Assembly (NCBI GenBank): GCA_025529335.1
Contig: JAMYHX010000237.1
Span: 1 to 62,323, forward strand
Direction of reading: 5' to 3'
DNA from: Rhizopus sp. PT2906
Lineage: Eukaryota > Mucoromycota > Mucoromycetes > Mucorales > Rhizopodaceae
Length of the DNA: 62,323 nt
Under the pieces are notes generated by a model that searched no databases, was not told the origin of the DNA, and saw nothing but the letters and a program-made list of their open reading frames with translations. Both the position numbers and the translations under genes were made by a program. Shown piece by piece: positions 36,333 through 48,363 of the stretch (positions within the stretch are counted from its first letter, which is position 1; every line of letters begins with the position of its first letter).

Positions 36333-36976
36333 ATGACAACTCCTCTGAAAGAACTTCTCGAGATTATTCTCTTGCAAGAAGAAAAGTGTCAGTTTGATTC
36401 ATTCACGTCTCAAGACGCGCTTGATTTGGGCCTTTTGCTTATCGAAAATGCCAAACCATTCAAGAGACCTGTTGTGATTGACATCACATTAAATGGACAT
36501 CAACTTTTTCATTATGCCATGCAAGGTACAAACAAAGACAATGATGAATGGGTCAGACGCAAGAGGTATGAACCGTGTCTATATAAAAAAAAAGTTTATA
36601 CTGACATATATTTTTCAGCAACACGGTCAATCGATTCAACCATTCCAGCTACTATGTTGGCCGCCATTTGGCGAATCAAGGCAAAACCTTGGAAGAAAAA
36701 TACTTTGTATGTCTGTTGTTGTTGTTTATATTAGACTAACACGTAAATTAGGTGAGTGAAAAAGACTATGCCACCCACGGTGGTTCATTCCCATTGACTA
36801 TCAAGAATGTTGGTGTCGTTGGTACAATTACTGTATCTGGTCTTGCTCAAGAGGTAACCAGAGTCAATGTTTATATGTCAAGCCAAAAATAACATATTTA
36901 TTTACTATATTAGGATGATCATAATCTGGTAGCCAATAGCATTCAAGAGTTTTTAGCTTTTCGAGAGAAAAAATAA
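36333..36976 (+). CDS. UPF0303 / DUF336-type protein
   Basis: Small protein of the UPF0303 family (heme-degrading HbpS/GlcG-like fold); biochemical role not established. Four exons (36333-36565, 36619-36706, 36752-36853, 36914-36976) give 161 aa in phase. Landmarks are DALDLGLLLIENAKPFKRPV, FHYAMQGTNKDNDEWVRRK, EEKYFVSEKDYATHGGSFPL and GVVGTITVSGLAQEEDH-like end, ending FLAFREKK. The length is normal for the family. Nothing in the neighbourhood suggests a partner. Confidence 0.9.
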
Positions 36977-37062
36977 ATACACTTTTAAACAAGCAAGCAA
37001 AACAATAAAGTGAAACTCTAGAGTTTAAGTTGAAATAAAGTAACAAAAGGGTATGCTTCAAC

Positions 37063-38502
37063 TTAGAGTATAGCTTCTTCATAAGTTCTTCTAGTTATTG
37101 TCTCTTTAGACAAGAATAAGTTCATCGTCCATGTGTAAGCAGCAAATGTTGCAGCATTTGAAGGAAATGCTCTAAGGATAGTGGGCGTAAGGCCTTTAAA
37201 GAATATTCTCCATCCTTCTTCATAATATGAACATTTCATGCAATCAATAAATCCTTTATATCTGTGAGGTTCCGATTGGATTCTCGTCTTTACCACATCT
37301 ATTGAAGGTTACATTTGACGTGAAACGAAATTGGTAAGATAACTAACCTGCGAAATAAGTAGAGCACCAAGCTGCAATGCCAGCTACACCACCAGCCAAG
37401 ATAACTCTCGGCCCTGAGAGTTCTTGATTTGGTTTGGCTAAGGACCTTGTGACTATTTCATATGTCAAAAAATAAGGTCCAAAGCTTAGTTCACGAAGCA
37501 TCGTGGGAACCATGCCTTTGAAGCAGTATCTTAATCCACCTGTAAGATACATTTTGTGTAAGCAATCGAGTGGTCCTTTTATGGCTGTGGTATTTGTCGT
37601 TTGGTTTTGTAGTTGTACTTTGGCGAGTTCCATAGGACAAGTGACAAAACTATAAGGGGTTGTGGATCAGTTTTTGGAATCATTAATCCAAAAAAAAAAG
37701 CTACCTTGAAATCACGCCTGACCCCATACCGGCGAGAAATACATGTTGCAAAGGGGCATTTTGTGCTGTTTCATCATATGGGATGCCCTGAGATTGTGCT
37801 TGAAGTTGCATCAAGTAAGTATATGAACCAAAGACTAGAGCATTAATAGCTCCCACGCCAACCTATAAGAGAAAGAGAGAGAGAAAGAAAAGATGAGTCG
37901 ATGTACACAATTTCATATTTGATCAACTCATTGTTTCTCTTACTGCAGGAGAAGCCTATGAAGAGTATAAGTGCGTGATTCATTCCCGAGGGGATAGTTC
38001 TATTTTACCATTCCTTTATATAATCCGATAAACTAAAGATAGGCCAACGATTAGAAAAATAAATGGTGGCAACAATCAAATTACCTTTTCTTGTTTAATC
38101 GTGCTTACAAAGCAGTTGAAAGTGCCCTTATATCTTGAAGAAAGTTCTCTTGATTGAAGTCTAACTTTGACTAAAAATAGGGCGTGAGTATGTACAACAA
38201 CAACATGTTGATAACTGTAAAATAAACCTGTGTCTAAAAATGATATGAGTTGGAAATATATCAACAACTATAAATTATAACCTACCAAAAGGATGACCAA
38301 CAGCTAATCCAGCTAAGCCTATGAGGGATCAAGTATTAGATTAAGTTTAGAAAGGTAATGGAGATATCTATTACCTCCAATCAAGCCAGACAACACGCTA
38401 TTGAATGTGTTTACATTAGGCTTTTCAGCTATTATAGTCATTAGTGATTTGATCTCTTAAAGTCAGCTTGTTCTTCTTACGGAGTTCGTCTACGTCCAAC
38501 AT
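37063..38502 (-). CDS. Mitochondrial carrier family protein (SLC25)
   Basis: Inner-membrane solute carrier with three repeats. ATG at 38502 (MLDVDELR). Repeat 1 signature GHPFDTVKVRLQSRELSSRYKG; repeat 2 TCPMELAKVQLQNQ followed by GPLDCLHKMYLTGGLRYCFKG; repeat 3 STYFADVVKTRIQ then YEEGWRIFFKGLTPTILRAFP. Many small introns interrupt the gene. The fixed proline of the PxDxxK motif is replaced in repeat 3 (YFADVVK). The closest human types by eye are SLC25A20/29/45 (acylcarnitine or basic amino acids), but substrate assignment would need the contact residues compared. Ends TYEEAIL. Confidence 0.87.
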
Positions 38503-39850
38503 GATTAAAAAAAAAATAGATAAAAAAAAGAGAGAGAGAGAGAAAGAAAAGAAAACAAATAGAAAATAGGGGCGCAGATACGTCAAATATAAGTTTCCCA
38601 CGGCTGATCCTTATTTCACCCACGGCAAAATTACCGATATACTTTTTAAATGATACGAGAAACAAAAAAGAAGAACAAAATAACAAGCAACGAAACATCC
38701 TTTTATACCACAGCAGCGATAGGTCTTTTGTTAATATCACTGCTGCTGTGATTGTGAGGCGGAATTAGAATACGTAATTCACTGAGCATGATGTCATGTT
38801 TGGTATAAATGGCCTAGTTCTCTTCTTCTTCCTCCTTATCAAGGTACGCTATGCATATGATCCATGCCATAAATAGTCACGTCATATAGAACTGAGGGCC
38901 ATTCAGAGTTTATTTATGTGCACTTGATCTTGTTTGAAGAGGGGCTTTAAAGGATAGACTATTTATTTATGCAAGATTTGTGCAACACAATTGTAATTAA
39001 ATATGCTCAACTGCTTTCTTTAAAGAGCCGCATTGTAGTGTCGTCCGTCTTGATATTATGTAGTCAACGGGCTATTTAAAGTATATCAATCCATTTATTT
39101 TATGATTAATTAATCAATCTCTTTTTTGCGACATTCGAATGGGTATCAGAATATTTTTAGGCTTGGAAAAACTTTGATTACTTTATTGACAAGTGGCCTA
39201 CTAGTAAAAGCATGTTTGGTTCACTATTATATTCTATTTAAAGACATGGGCAATCCCTTTATAGCTATCTTATCTTCTTCCTTTTGATATCTCTCGATTT
39301 CTGATAAGCTCTCAACTTTCCGTAGAACTAACTAATAACACATACACTAGATTATGCACCCCAAGATGAATCAGACCAAGGCAAAATGCATACAAAGGAA
39401 AAGGCTGATACTTGTTCGATTGATAACATTTGATAAAAAAGAAAGAAATAATGTACAAGCATTGTGCATTTAAATATGTTTTGCTTTATTTTCTATAACG
39501 AAAAATAGTATCGGATTTTACATCATTTTCAGACGAAACACAAGCGAAATCTGTCTTAACTTTATTTCATCACTCTAAAAGAAACGAAACTTTCTATATT
39601 TCATAAAATGAATAGCAAACCCTTTTCTTTAACCGATATTTGAACTTGTGACAAAAAAAAAACAGACGTCTAGGATCCAAGGGTTCGCTTTTTTTTTTTG
39701 GCTTTTTCGCTTATTCAAAATAATTCTGAATCAGCATTTGGATCCAAGCAAAAAAATTTTCTGCAAAGGAAAAAACCTTTTTTTTTTTTCTCTTTTGTCA
39801 ATAGAAAACAGAGCCTCTAAAAAATAAAGAATAGAAGAGGATCACGTTTA
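38503..39850. other. 1.35 kb gap, divergent promoters
   Basis: Between the carrier and the amino-acid permease. Contains a purine microsatellite (about 38528-38550), an inverted repeat CACAGCAGC/GCTGCTGTG at 38710-38750, a GATA-type cluster at 39266-39308, and two GGATCCAAG copies near 39672 and 39741. No gene recognised. Confidence 0.55.
39266..39308. promoter_or_regulatory. Cluster of GATA-type sites upstream of the permease
   Basis: TATC, TTATC, GATA and GATAAG lie within 43 bp, about 540 bp before the permease ATG. Fungal nitrogen regulators of the AreA/Gln3 type bind GATAAG. The motif is short and AT-rich DNA yields many by chance, so this is tentative. Confidence 0.3.
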
Positions 39851-41644
39851 ATGGTTAGTAATAATGATTACGATGAAACGATCAATGCGCCTCAGCATGC
39901 AACAGAAGACGAAATACTTGCCTCTTTTGGTTACAAGCAGGTACACATCCTGTCTATCTTGTTTGTTTACATGACAATAACATCATTTATAAAAAGGAAA
40001 TGAACAAGACGATGTCGACTATATCCAATTTCTCAATTGCCTTTGGATGCTGTTCTATCCTTTCTGGTCTTACACCTGTAACGTACGCTTGTGTGCTGTG
40101 TTTTGTCTGTTTCTCTAATACTGTTTTATTAGATGTGGGGTGATGCCATGATGTCTGGTGGATCCATTGCTATCATCTGGGGCTGGATCCTAGTATCCGC
40201 CTTTACCTTTGGTGTAGGTCTCTCGCTCGCAGAAATCTGCTCTGCTTATCCTATCACTGGCGGTCTTTACATTTGGGTCTCCCGCCTAGCCCCTCCCGAG
40301 TGGGTTCCCGTGATGTGTTGGATAACCGGCTGGTGCAACTGGCTCGGTCTGACAGTAGCCATCACGTCAGCCGATTTGGGTCTTGCTCAATTTATGTCGT
40401 CCATCATCGGCATCGGCAACCCAGAATACAATGCTGGTATCTACTGGCAGTACGGCATCTTTCTTGTGATCGCAGTGATTCACGGCATCATCAACTCAAT
40501 GCACGTCAAATACAATGGATTCTTCAATCAAGCTTCACTTTACTGGCACCTTGCTGGTACCCTCTTGATCATCATTGTCGCGCTGGCTCTGACACCCAAC
40601 AAACCAAGCGCCAAATGGGTATTTACCTATTTTGAAAACGACACTGGATTCTCCTCAAACTCTTTTGCCTTTTTGATCGGTCTCTTACAATCCCAGTACA
40701 CGCTCTCTGGATTTGACAGTGCTGCACACATGTCAGAAGAGACACGCGACGCTGCTCGATCTGCACCTCGAGGCATCTTGTACGCGATAGGAACAGCTGC
40801 CATCACCGGCTTCGTCTTTATGCTCTCTGTCAATTTCTGCGTCCAAGACTTTGAGCGACAGATTGTGAACACTGAACTGAGCCCGCAAATGACTCAGGTC
40901 TTTTTGGACGGTGTTGGTTACAGTTGGACCGTCGTGTTTACCGTGATTATCATGGGCGCCATGTTCTTTTCTGGTTCTGCGCTCACTCTAGGCAGCTCGA
41001 GAATGGTCTACGCCTTCGCACGTGATGGTGCTACACCCTGGAGTCGTTGGTTGAGCGTGATTCACAAGACGACGCAGACACCCATCTATGCTGTCTGGGC
41101 AAACATTCTCTTTGCTTGTATCATTGGTGTGCTCTATATTGTCAACACAACAGCCTTTAATGCCATCGTCTCGATCAACACGATCGCTTCGTCTCTTGCT
41201 TACTTTATCCCCATCTTCCTTCGACTCACCGTGGCTCGTAAAAGTTTTAAGAGGGGACCATTTCACCTGGGCCCATTTTCGGATATCGTCAATTTCTTGA
41301 GCTGCTTTTGGATTCTTTTTACATCCGCCTTGTTTGTCTGTCCAACAGAATATCCAGTCACTGCAGGTAATATGAACAATAGAGCTAATAATAATGTCTG
41401 ATAATAACGGAGCCTTGTAGCAAATATGAATTATGCTTCGGTTATTTTTGTCTTTGTTATGGTATGCTCACTCAGTTACTACCATTTCCGTGCAAGACAT
41501 TGGTTCCATGGACCAGGTAGAAGCTTACAGCCAGATCCGACCGTGTTTGAAGATAACATGGATGATTCTATTGTCCGCATTAGTAAAGATGATATATTTG
41601 ATATCAAGAAAAGAAAGGCGACATCATGTGCGATCCCAAAATAA
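39851..41644 (+). CDS. Amino-acid/GABA permease, APC superfamily
   Basis: Twelve-helix transporter of the amino acid-choline transporter type (yeast Uga4/Hnm1 group). ATG at 39851 (MVSNNDYDETINAPQHATED). Exons join at about 39940/39998, 40080/40134 and 41366/41421 in phase. Landmarks: ILASFGYKQEMNKTMSTISN, GCCSILSGLTP, GGLYIWVSRLAPPEW, CWITGWCNWLGLTV, FDSAAHMSEETRDAARSAPR and SRMVYAFARDGATPWSRW. The HMSEET...AP pattern is the subfamily hallmark. The coding region is richer in G/C and uses more C-ending codons than neighbours, suggesting high expression. Substrate (GABA, choline or other amines) is not fixed by sequence alone. Confidence 0.92.
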
Positions 41645-41782
41645 TCCCTTTTCACTGTACATAGAGCATCTATAAAGACTTATACCCTCCCCCCCTTTCT
41701 CTTTTTTAAAAAAACATTACATTAAATGCATCCTTTTTTTTATTATTCCACTACTTTTCTTTTTTATAAAAAAATAAATGAC

Positions 41783-44620
41783 TTATGAAGAAGCAGTTGT
41801 CATGATTTTACTTTCCATATTTTCAACTCTGTTTTTAGCCTCATCAATAGACTTGGATCTACATAACAATGTGTTAATGACGCATACACCTCACAATAGA
41901 TACTACTTACTGTTCTCTGAGTACATCCAAAAGATTCTTGAGTTGATCATTAGACATGTTTGTAGGGTTGAACTTTTGTTCCTTCTTTGTTTGTGTTTTT
42001 AATTGATCCAATTGTTTCTTCAGCTAAAAAAAAAACATAAGTCCTTATTCTATTTTTCTCTTGCTTTTCTTTACCAGTTCAATACGAGACGCGTATCCAG
42101 AGGCTCCTGATACCTTGTCAGAAAGTTCCTGTAATTTTTCGATCCATTTGTTTTCTTCAATTGATAAACCAGGTTGACAATAATTAATGATTTGTCGTAA
42201 TTGTTCATCCATGCGTAATCTTAGTCTTTGGTGACGTTGAGATATCTCTTCTATTGCTTGCTTTTGAGCCTTCTTTGACTGAGGAGAACAATATTTCTCA
42301 AGTCGACTATTTAATTCTCTTACAGTTTCCACTTGTTTCTCAAATTCTTTTTGCTGTAATGCTATTCTGTATCAAACGCATTAGTTTTTTTTTATTTTGC
42401 CCTGTTTCATCCGTTACCTTTCTTCTATCTTTGCAGCTGCTTTGCGAATATCGCGTGTTTCGCGACGCACTTGTTCTGCGGATTTACTAAAAAATCGGAG
42501 TGTCTCTTCATTGATCACGATCTCCTTAGAATCAGCTAAATTTTTGGGAATAGCAATCTTGGATTGTGTAGGCAGGTTGTCAAGCTGTTTTGGCTTTTCA
42601 AAAATAGGCAAGGGCAATAGAGGCTCATAGGCAGGACTGTTGTCCGTACTGGCAATATGTTTAAGCTGATTTTTAGTAGCGGCCAGATAAGCCTTGTCTT
42701 GTTCAGGATCGCTGCGCATATTCAGGTCTCTGTAAACTAGCTTGTACTCGTCAGTTACTGCAACGAGGGTGTATGAAAGGTAGAGATCGACAATAACAAA
42801 TAATCCAACAATAGGCGTAAACGCATTTGAAAAGGGTGCAGTATTGATCAAATATCGGACATCTGATTGTGTCTTTTCGCTCAGTAAACGCTTGAGAGCA
42901 GTTAGAGTGTAGTCTTGTTCATCCTCTATCTTTTTAAGCATATTCTTGTATGCTTCCAACCATTTACTCATTCCAATAGCAGTTACGCCTCCAGTGTGAT
43001 AGATATAGTATGTATCTGGATAAATTGGGTCATTGAGAAGCCGTAAGGAGTCAGTAGGAGGTAAGCTCTTGGTTTTGAGATCAAATGTTTCATAGAGCAT
43101 GGCTTTGGGTAAGAAATCACGGTCAGTCAATAAAGTTCCCAATTCCTTGTGCCAATCTTCTTTGGTATTTGTTGTAGGAATTTGCCATTGAGGATCAATC
43201 TCACTAAGCAAAACGTGGTTCTTGACTTGACTATTTGATAAGGCCAAAGCGAGGATAGAGACTGGCTCATCATAAATATAAAGAATATCTGTCACCTGAG
43301 CGCTAGTGGAAACGGTATTCTCTTGATTCACTAAGAATGGACCTTGGCGCTTAACGTCAAACTTGATAGACATATCATTACTGACCACACTGATCATATC
43401 GCTATTCAGCAAGTTTGTCTTACGGCCAACTTTGGATGAGTCAGAGAGATGTTGCAACCATTGTTTTTGAAGCTTGAAAAGAAGTGACATCAATTGGTGA
43501 TCTTTTGAGTCGTCTGATTTAGCCTTTTGATATTTAGCTTCAGTCAGGCTTGTGAGATTATCCAAGTGCTTCTTGTGAATGATACTAGTCAAAGAAATGG
43601 GTTATATTTTCATCCTAAAGCTATATATGTTGTGTCATCTTTACCTTCTAAACGGAATCACAGGACAAAGGGCATACATATGGCCACTACGCAGAGCATA
43701 AAAGATCGAAAAGGGCTCCCAACCGCTCTGTTTGTGACTTTTGCCACCTAATGAAAAAGTAACAGCATCTTCATATCCATTCACATCATCATCTTCAAAG
43801 GTAAATCCTCTACCAGGAGTGACTGATCTCGATGGACTCTTTTTGACAGGTGATAAATCAAAAGTTTGCTCAGGCTCATCAATATCTGTACTGGCATCAA
43901 ATATTCTATATACAAAAACAAAGTCATCTATTAGATGCAAATAAACAGACCTACTTGATGATTTACCTCAAGATGTTATCAGAACTGAGTGCAACAATGT
44001 GAGTATGTGTCTCACTTAAAGGGTGCCACTCGACTTTAAGAATCTCTGCTTGATTCTTCTTGTAATACTTTCTTCCAACCGTCAAAGTACGGCAATCCAC
44101 CTTTTGCTTGGTTAAGCTGATAGCACTGAAACTGTGGCGCGGTAAGCAAACAATGACCAAAGAAGATTCGCCTGTGACTGATAAAAGACGACCATTTGTA
44201 TTAGCAGCTAAAGAGACAATCGTAAAGTTGATCTCTGGCGTGTCCAATAACTATTAAAATATGAATTCATTTGTTTATTTTTGTCTTTTTGTTTATTTTT
44301 ACCTTGAAAGGAACAGAGCTGAACCAGTTGCTTGATAATTCAGCATTACTTTCAATTGCTTTCTTTGTTGCTGCGATCCAAGCATCTTTGAATTCTACCA
44401 AGTTGAGTACTCTGATATGTGAACCAACAGCAACAAACAAATCATTATCGCGCATAGTCATCACACGAGTGTGGTGTTGAAGAATGAAGCCAGTGACATC
44501 ATTGTTTGTAGTGTTGTGCTTCATTTTGTTGTATTCTACGCGTTGTGTATCTTTTTCTTCCAACTGGAAGATGGGATGCTTCACAAGATGATCAAGCCAG
44601 TTATCGCTTAAAGCTACCAT
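41783..44620 (-). CDS. NUP88: Nucleoporin Nup88/Nup82
   Basis: Cytoplasmic-face nucleoporin that anchors Nup159/Nup214 for mRNA export. Minus strand, ATG at 44620 (MVALSDNWLDHLVKHPIFQL). The N-terminal beta-propeller shows NDLFVAVGSHIRVLNLVEF, WHPLSETHTHIVALSSDNIL and GWEPFSIFYALRSGHMYALC. A coiled-coil C-terminal half begins near SKSAEQVRRETRDIRKAAAK and continues through VETVRELNSRLEKYC and ELSDKVSGASGYASRIEL. The final exon encodes SIDEAKNRVENMESKI. Introns near 42415-42365, 42060-42020 and 41910-41855 keep frame. Length (about 870 aa) suits the fungal protein. Confidence 0.9.
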
Positions 44621-44720
44621 GTTCCTTTTTATTACGTTTTAAAAAAAGAGGGAGGAAAAAAAAAGTGAAAGAACCAAAAAAAGTGATAAACATTTTTCAA
44701 GATAAAAGTCACACGTTTAT

Positions 44721-46258
44721 TTAAGCAGCATTAACATCATCAGCTTCTCTCTTCTTCAAGACTAAAGGACCACCAGTGATACGACGCCAGATATCATGAA
44801 CATCATCACAGACTGTCTCAAAGTGTGAAGTGGCATCATAAGAGCGTGAGATATAGACGTTATCCTTGGTACCATCTTCAATGGGTTCTTCCAAAGGAGA
44901 TACATGAACAAACCTATAATATTTCTTAGTTTCATATTATCATTTAAGCATTCAACACCTACTTGTCTTGAATAGGTCCTAATAACTTTAAGCCTTCGCT
45001 GATTTCTTCAGCAGGATTGTTTGTTTCCACAATGGTGGACACAATAGCCAAGTAGTAACCCTTTGGACAGACCATATGAGCATCACTGACACAAGCAACA
45101 TAAATATCGTGTTTACGTCCAATTTGGTTTTGAGGAATAACAATTTGGCAAGAGTCACTATCATTAGTATTTGGAATAGGATGAGTCAAAAGACAGATTG
45201 CTCTAACGACAGATCCAATCTTTCTGACTTTAGAAGGTGCATAGGAAGGATCACAAATGACCATTTTAGCATGAACAACTTCATCGCCAGCCTTTACACC
45301 AATAACTTGTCCGTTTTCATTATAAACCAATTCTTTAACATCCTTGTCCAGCATATATGTACCACCATAGACAGCTGAGAGTCTATGTCATATTGATGAA
45401 TATCCCCATATAATAAAAACTATATATATTTACCTTGCAAATGCTTGAGGCAGATCACCAAGACCATACAAGGGGTAAATGTAAGGACTCTTACCATATC
45501 GAAGTACAGAAGCAGCATACAGTCTAACCTTTTCAACCGTGTCACGAGCAGGGTTCGTGAGGTAAGTGTCGTCAAGATGAAGAGCCATAGCATGGCCAAT
45601 GAATTCTTGAGTACCCTTCGCCAAGCCAAACTTGTTATACACATCAGTCATGGTCATTGTGTTAATATCGATGTTTTGGTGAGTCTTGGGATCCTCATCC
45701 TTGTAAGCCTCAACCCAGAGCATAAAGTTTCTCATACGACGCTTTTCAAGAATGCCCATAAGAGGAGAAGAAAGAGCTTCACTGGCGTTAGCAGGAACTT
45801 TGCTGACCTTCTTGCCACTATAAACATAAGAACCCGCGATTTGCTTGAATTCCAAGTAGCGAGTAACATCTGTATGAGTCAAGAAACGAACGATTTCACC
45901 ATTAGCCATCATAAATTTAGGAATCAAGTCAATGTTCCAATCACGATCACGACCGAGATGGTCTGGTACACTCTCTCCGGGTCTAAATTTACTGTAAAAC
46001 TTATAAATAGTCAATATTTTGTAAAATGTTTAAATGTGTATCATCTTACTTGAGTCAAGTTCAATGATGCTGATTCAGCACCATAATAGTCATTACGGTC
46101 CATATGAAGTACTTTCTTTCCATCAACAGATAAAAGACCAGACAGGATGCACTCGGTTAAACCAGTGCCCAAGACAATAACATCGTATTCAACATCCTTA
46201 ATAGAAATAGGTTAGAATGAAAAGAGAAGATAGACTTTTAATAATAGTTATTCACCAT
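44721..46258 (-). CDS. GDI1: Rab GDP-dissociation inhibitor
   Basis: Extracts and recycles prenylated Rab GTPases from membranes. ATG at 46258 is split from the next codon by an intron (GTGAAT donor), giving MDVEYDVIVLGTGLTEC. Landmarks: SGLLSVDGKKVLHMDRNDYYG, SKFRPGESVPDHLGRDRDWN, DLIPKFMMANGEIV, YPLYGLGDLPQAFARLSAVY, YMLDKDVKEL and a C-terminal DVHDIWRRITGGPLVL, then KKREADDVNAA. It has GDI features (no REP insert), so it is GDI rather than the prenyltransferase escort protein. The 118-bp repeat copy 1 (46349-46466) lies in its promoter, 90 bp from the ATG. Confidence 0.95.
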
Positions 46259-46348
46259 TTTTGTTTATTGTTAATTATGTAGATGTAAAAAGAATAAGAG
46301 TGTGTGTATATAAATGCGTATATATGTGGGCGTAAGATGAAACTCCGT

Positions 46349-46466
46349 TACAAAAAGAGAACTCGTGCGTCATATCACTTAAACCAATGAAAGAAAACGT
46401 GTTTTTTACCAAAGACCGTATTTCGTTTCGTTTCTCAGATATGATTTAGTCTTTCAAGTGGGTGAG
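46349..46466 (+). repeat. 118-bp direct repeat, copy 1
   Basis: Starts TACAAAAAGAGAACTCG and ends AAGTGGGTGAG. It matches 48364-48481 over 118 bp with three mismatches by eye (ACCGTA versus ATCGCA inside, and GGGTGAG versus GGATGAG at the end). Flanking bases do not match, so the repeat has sharp edges. It lies upstream of GDI1 (minus strand). Confidence 0.9.
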
Positions 46467-46609
46467 TAGCTTGAGTGTCGCTTCACATGGATGGAATGAT
46501 GGCTCTCGCTTGAAGCAAAAGGTGGTTTGTGCTGTAAATCCGTATTTTTTTTGGCTTTCTTCTGTTCTTTGTATTTTATATTACTTCGCAACAGTATTTG
46601 CAATAAAAT

Positions 46610-46859
46610 GAAGAAGGGTCCTGCTGACTACAGACAAGTAGGTAAATATGACAATCATTTATTCTCCTATAACGACAATCAGCAACATATCGCGGATACG
46701 ATTATAAACTTAGTTGAGGATGACTTTGATATTCTGTCAATAAAACTACCCCTTCAACCTGGTTCTGATTTATTCAGCAAGAATTTATGGTCAACACTAC
46801 ATGCACCAGAAAATACATTAGAAAATAGGCTAACTAACATACATACGAATTTATCATAA
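46610..46859 (+). CDS. Hypothetical ORF inside the repeat-bracketed segment, 83 aa
   Basis: Frame starting MKKGPADYRQVGKYDNHLFS at 46610, then DNQQHIADTIINLVEDDFDI, ending at a TAA. No domain recognised. It lies 160 bp before the nuclease pseudogene in the same direction and could be its first exon, but I found no convincing splice pair joining the two. Composition looks protein-like. Confidence 0.4.
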
Positions 46860-47018
46860 GTGATCTTTTTTGAGCAACTGACAACATAAAATTAGAATAA
46901 ATAACATTTCGTTTTATCTCTTTTTCTTGAAAAGAAACAAACCAAGTTGATCATTTATAACTTCACGTGTAACTTGACGCTACATAATGAAAGGCTTTGC
47001 TGGACTGCATCATAGGTA

Positions 47019-47639
47019 ATGGGTAGAGTTAGTGCCCATAGAATTAGTCTAACTTCTGGTGCATGTAGTGTTTCCTCGAATTTATTGCGAGATCAAAGTA
47101 TTAAGAACACTATCATCACAGAAGCTATTGGCAATGGAATCACAGGAGAGGTGTATTCTATCAGTGCTAATGAACAACATGATGGCCGACGAGCTGATCT
47201 GTTATATTTACCCCTCAAGGAATTTGCATGCAATCTTGCTCGTGTGATCGTTGAAGTATAGAATAGGGTGAATCATGCATTTGTCGCTCGGGCTATTCAA
47301 TACTGCTTGAATGTCTTTGATGATGTCAAGGCATTATCTGTGTTAGTAGTGATCAGTACTGATGGTTTCTCGAGCAAAACGTTTCGTGATTTTGCATTTG
47401 ATAAATCGGACAGCAATTCATTTTACACGCATCCTTGCCAGTCATGGGCGAAGCAAGTTTAAGTATACACTGAGGGTTCCATTGCAAGAGACATTGACAG
47501 CTCACCGATTGATCCGATGATTGCATTGGCATATGTTCTTACCCTCCAACAGAAGGGCATACTGATGCTTGATGAGTATGACGATTCGACTATCCAAGAC
47601 ATCTATAAGGTAGCTGTGGTATTGGTTGTAGCTTTATAG
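47019..47639 (+). pseudogene. PD-(D/E)XK nuclease-like gene (Rpn/transposase-associated type), broken by two nonsense codons
   Basis: One frame of 207 codons runs from ATG (47019) to TAG (47637-47639) with only two internal stops, TAG at 47259-47261 and TAA at 47460-47462, and no frameshift. It reads GNGITGEVYSISANEQHDGR, RADLLYLPLKEF, VIVEV(stop)NRVNHAFVARAIQ, then DDVKALSVLVVISTDGF and PIDPMIALAYVLTLQQKGIL. The RADLL aspartate followed by the EV(Q) position and a helix with Arg/Tyr matches the D...ExQ core of Rpn-like PD-(D/E)XK enzymes of the transposase_31 type; the family call is by pattern only. Both stops could derive from CAG and CAA by C-to-T change. The first falls on the glutamine of ExQ, a catalytic-core position. 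Confidence 0.6.
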
Positions 47640-47826
47640 TTGTATTAGTGCTTGCATAATTTATAGAATAAAAGCAAAGAAGTGATGGGCCGATGTTTTA
47701 TCCTTTCATTAGAAGTGAGCTCATAGCAAAGAGCAATTAGGTTGCTTTAAAAAAGGTCGAAGTACTAATTAGGGTACATGTAATTAAGTCAAATGTAATC
47801 TCATACATAAAGATAAGTATTAGACG

Positions 47827-48209
47827 TGGTCAAATACGGCAACAGCTCTGAATATTTTTTCCTTTGTCGAAGACGCGAGTACCAATTTGAGCCGACGCAC
47901 CAGCCGGTTCGCAAAAATTCTCAAGCACGAAAAAGATTGCTCAAAGAAAAGTCCAGAAAAAGACTTTGTCAGTACGCGGAAGATGGAATCAATTTCGCTC
48001 GACAATACAAACGTCAGCATCTTTGTACAAAATCTCCCGGTGTTACACCAGGCAGAACTACAACTTCCGAGAAACCAAGTGGTGATCTAGCATTTGTAAC
48101 CAACGAGAGAGCCCAATTAGCTGGAAGGTTCAATTGGGCATCATGCTATGGAGAGGGTAGATCCGTGGGGATGTTTATCAGATATAGCAGCCATACCAGC
48201 CTTAAATAG
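47827..48209 (+). other. Uncertain ORF, Arg/Lys-rich, 127 codons
   Basis: Open frame with basic composition (CRRREYQFEPTHQPVRKNSQ, RKRLLKEKSRKRLCQY). No domain recognised, and other frames of the same stretch are also partly open. It lies between the nuclease pseudogene and repeat copy 2. Could be a decayed second ORF of the element. Confidence 0.25.
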
Positions 48210-48363
48210 GTATACTCAAGGAATACTTTGTAGCTTATATTACAATAAATGATTTTTCACAGTGCAATTGACATGGCGTATAAAAACAGAACCTTTGATT
48301 TAGTAAAACAATAGCTTGGCATTGACGATGTTGCTAAGATAAAAATAAAAAATAAAATATGGA

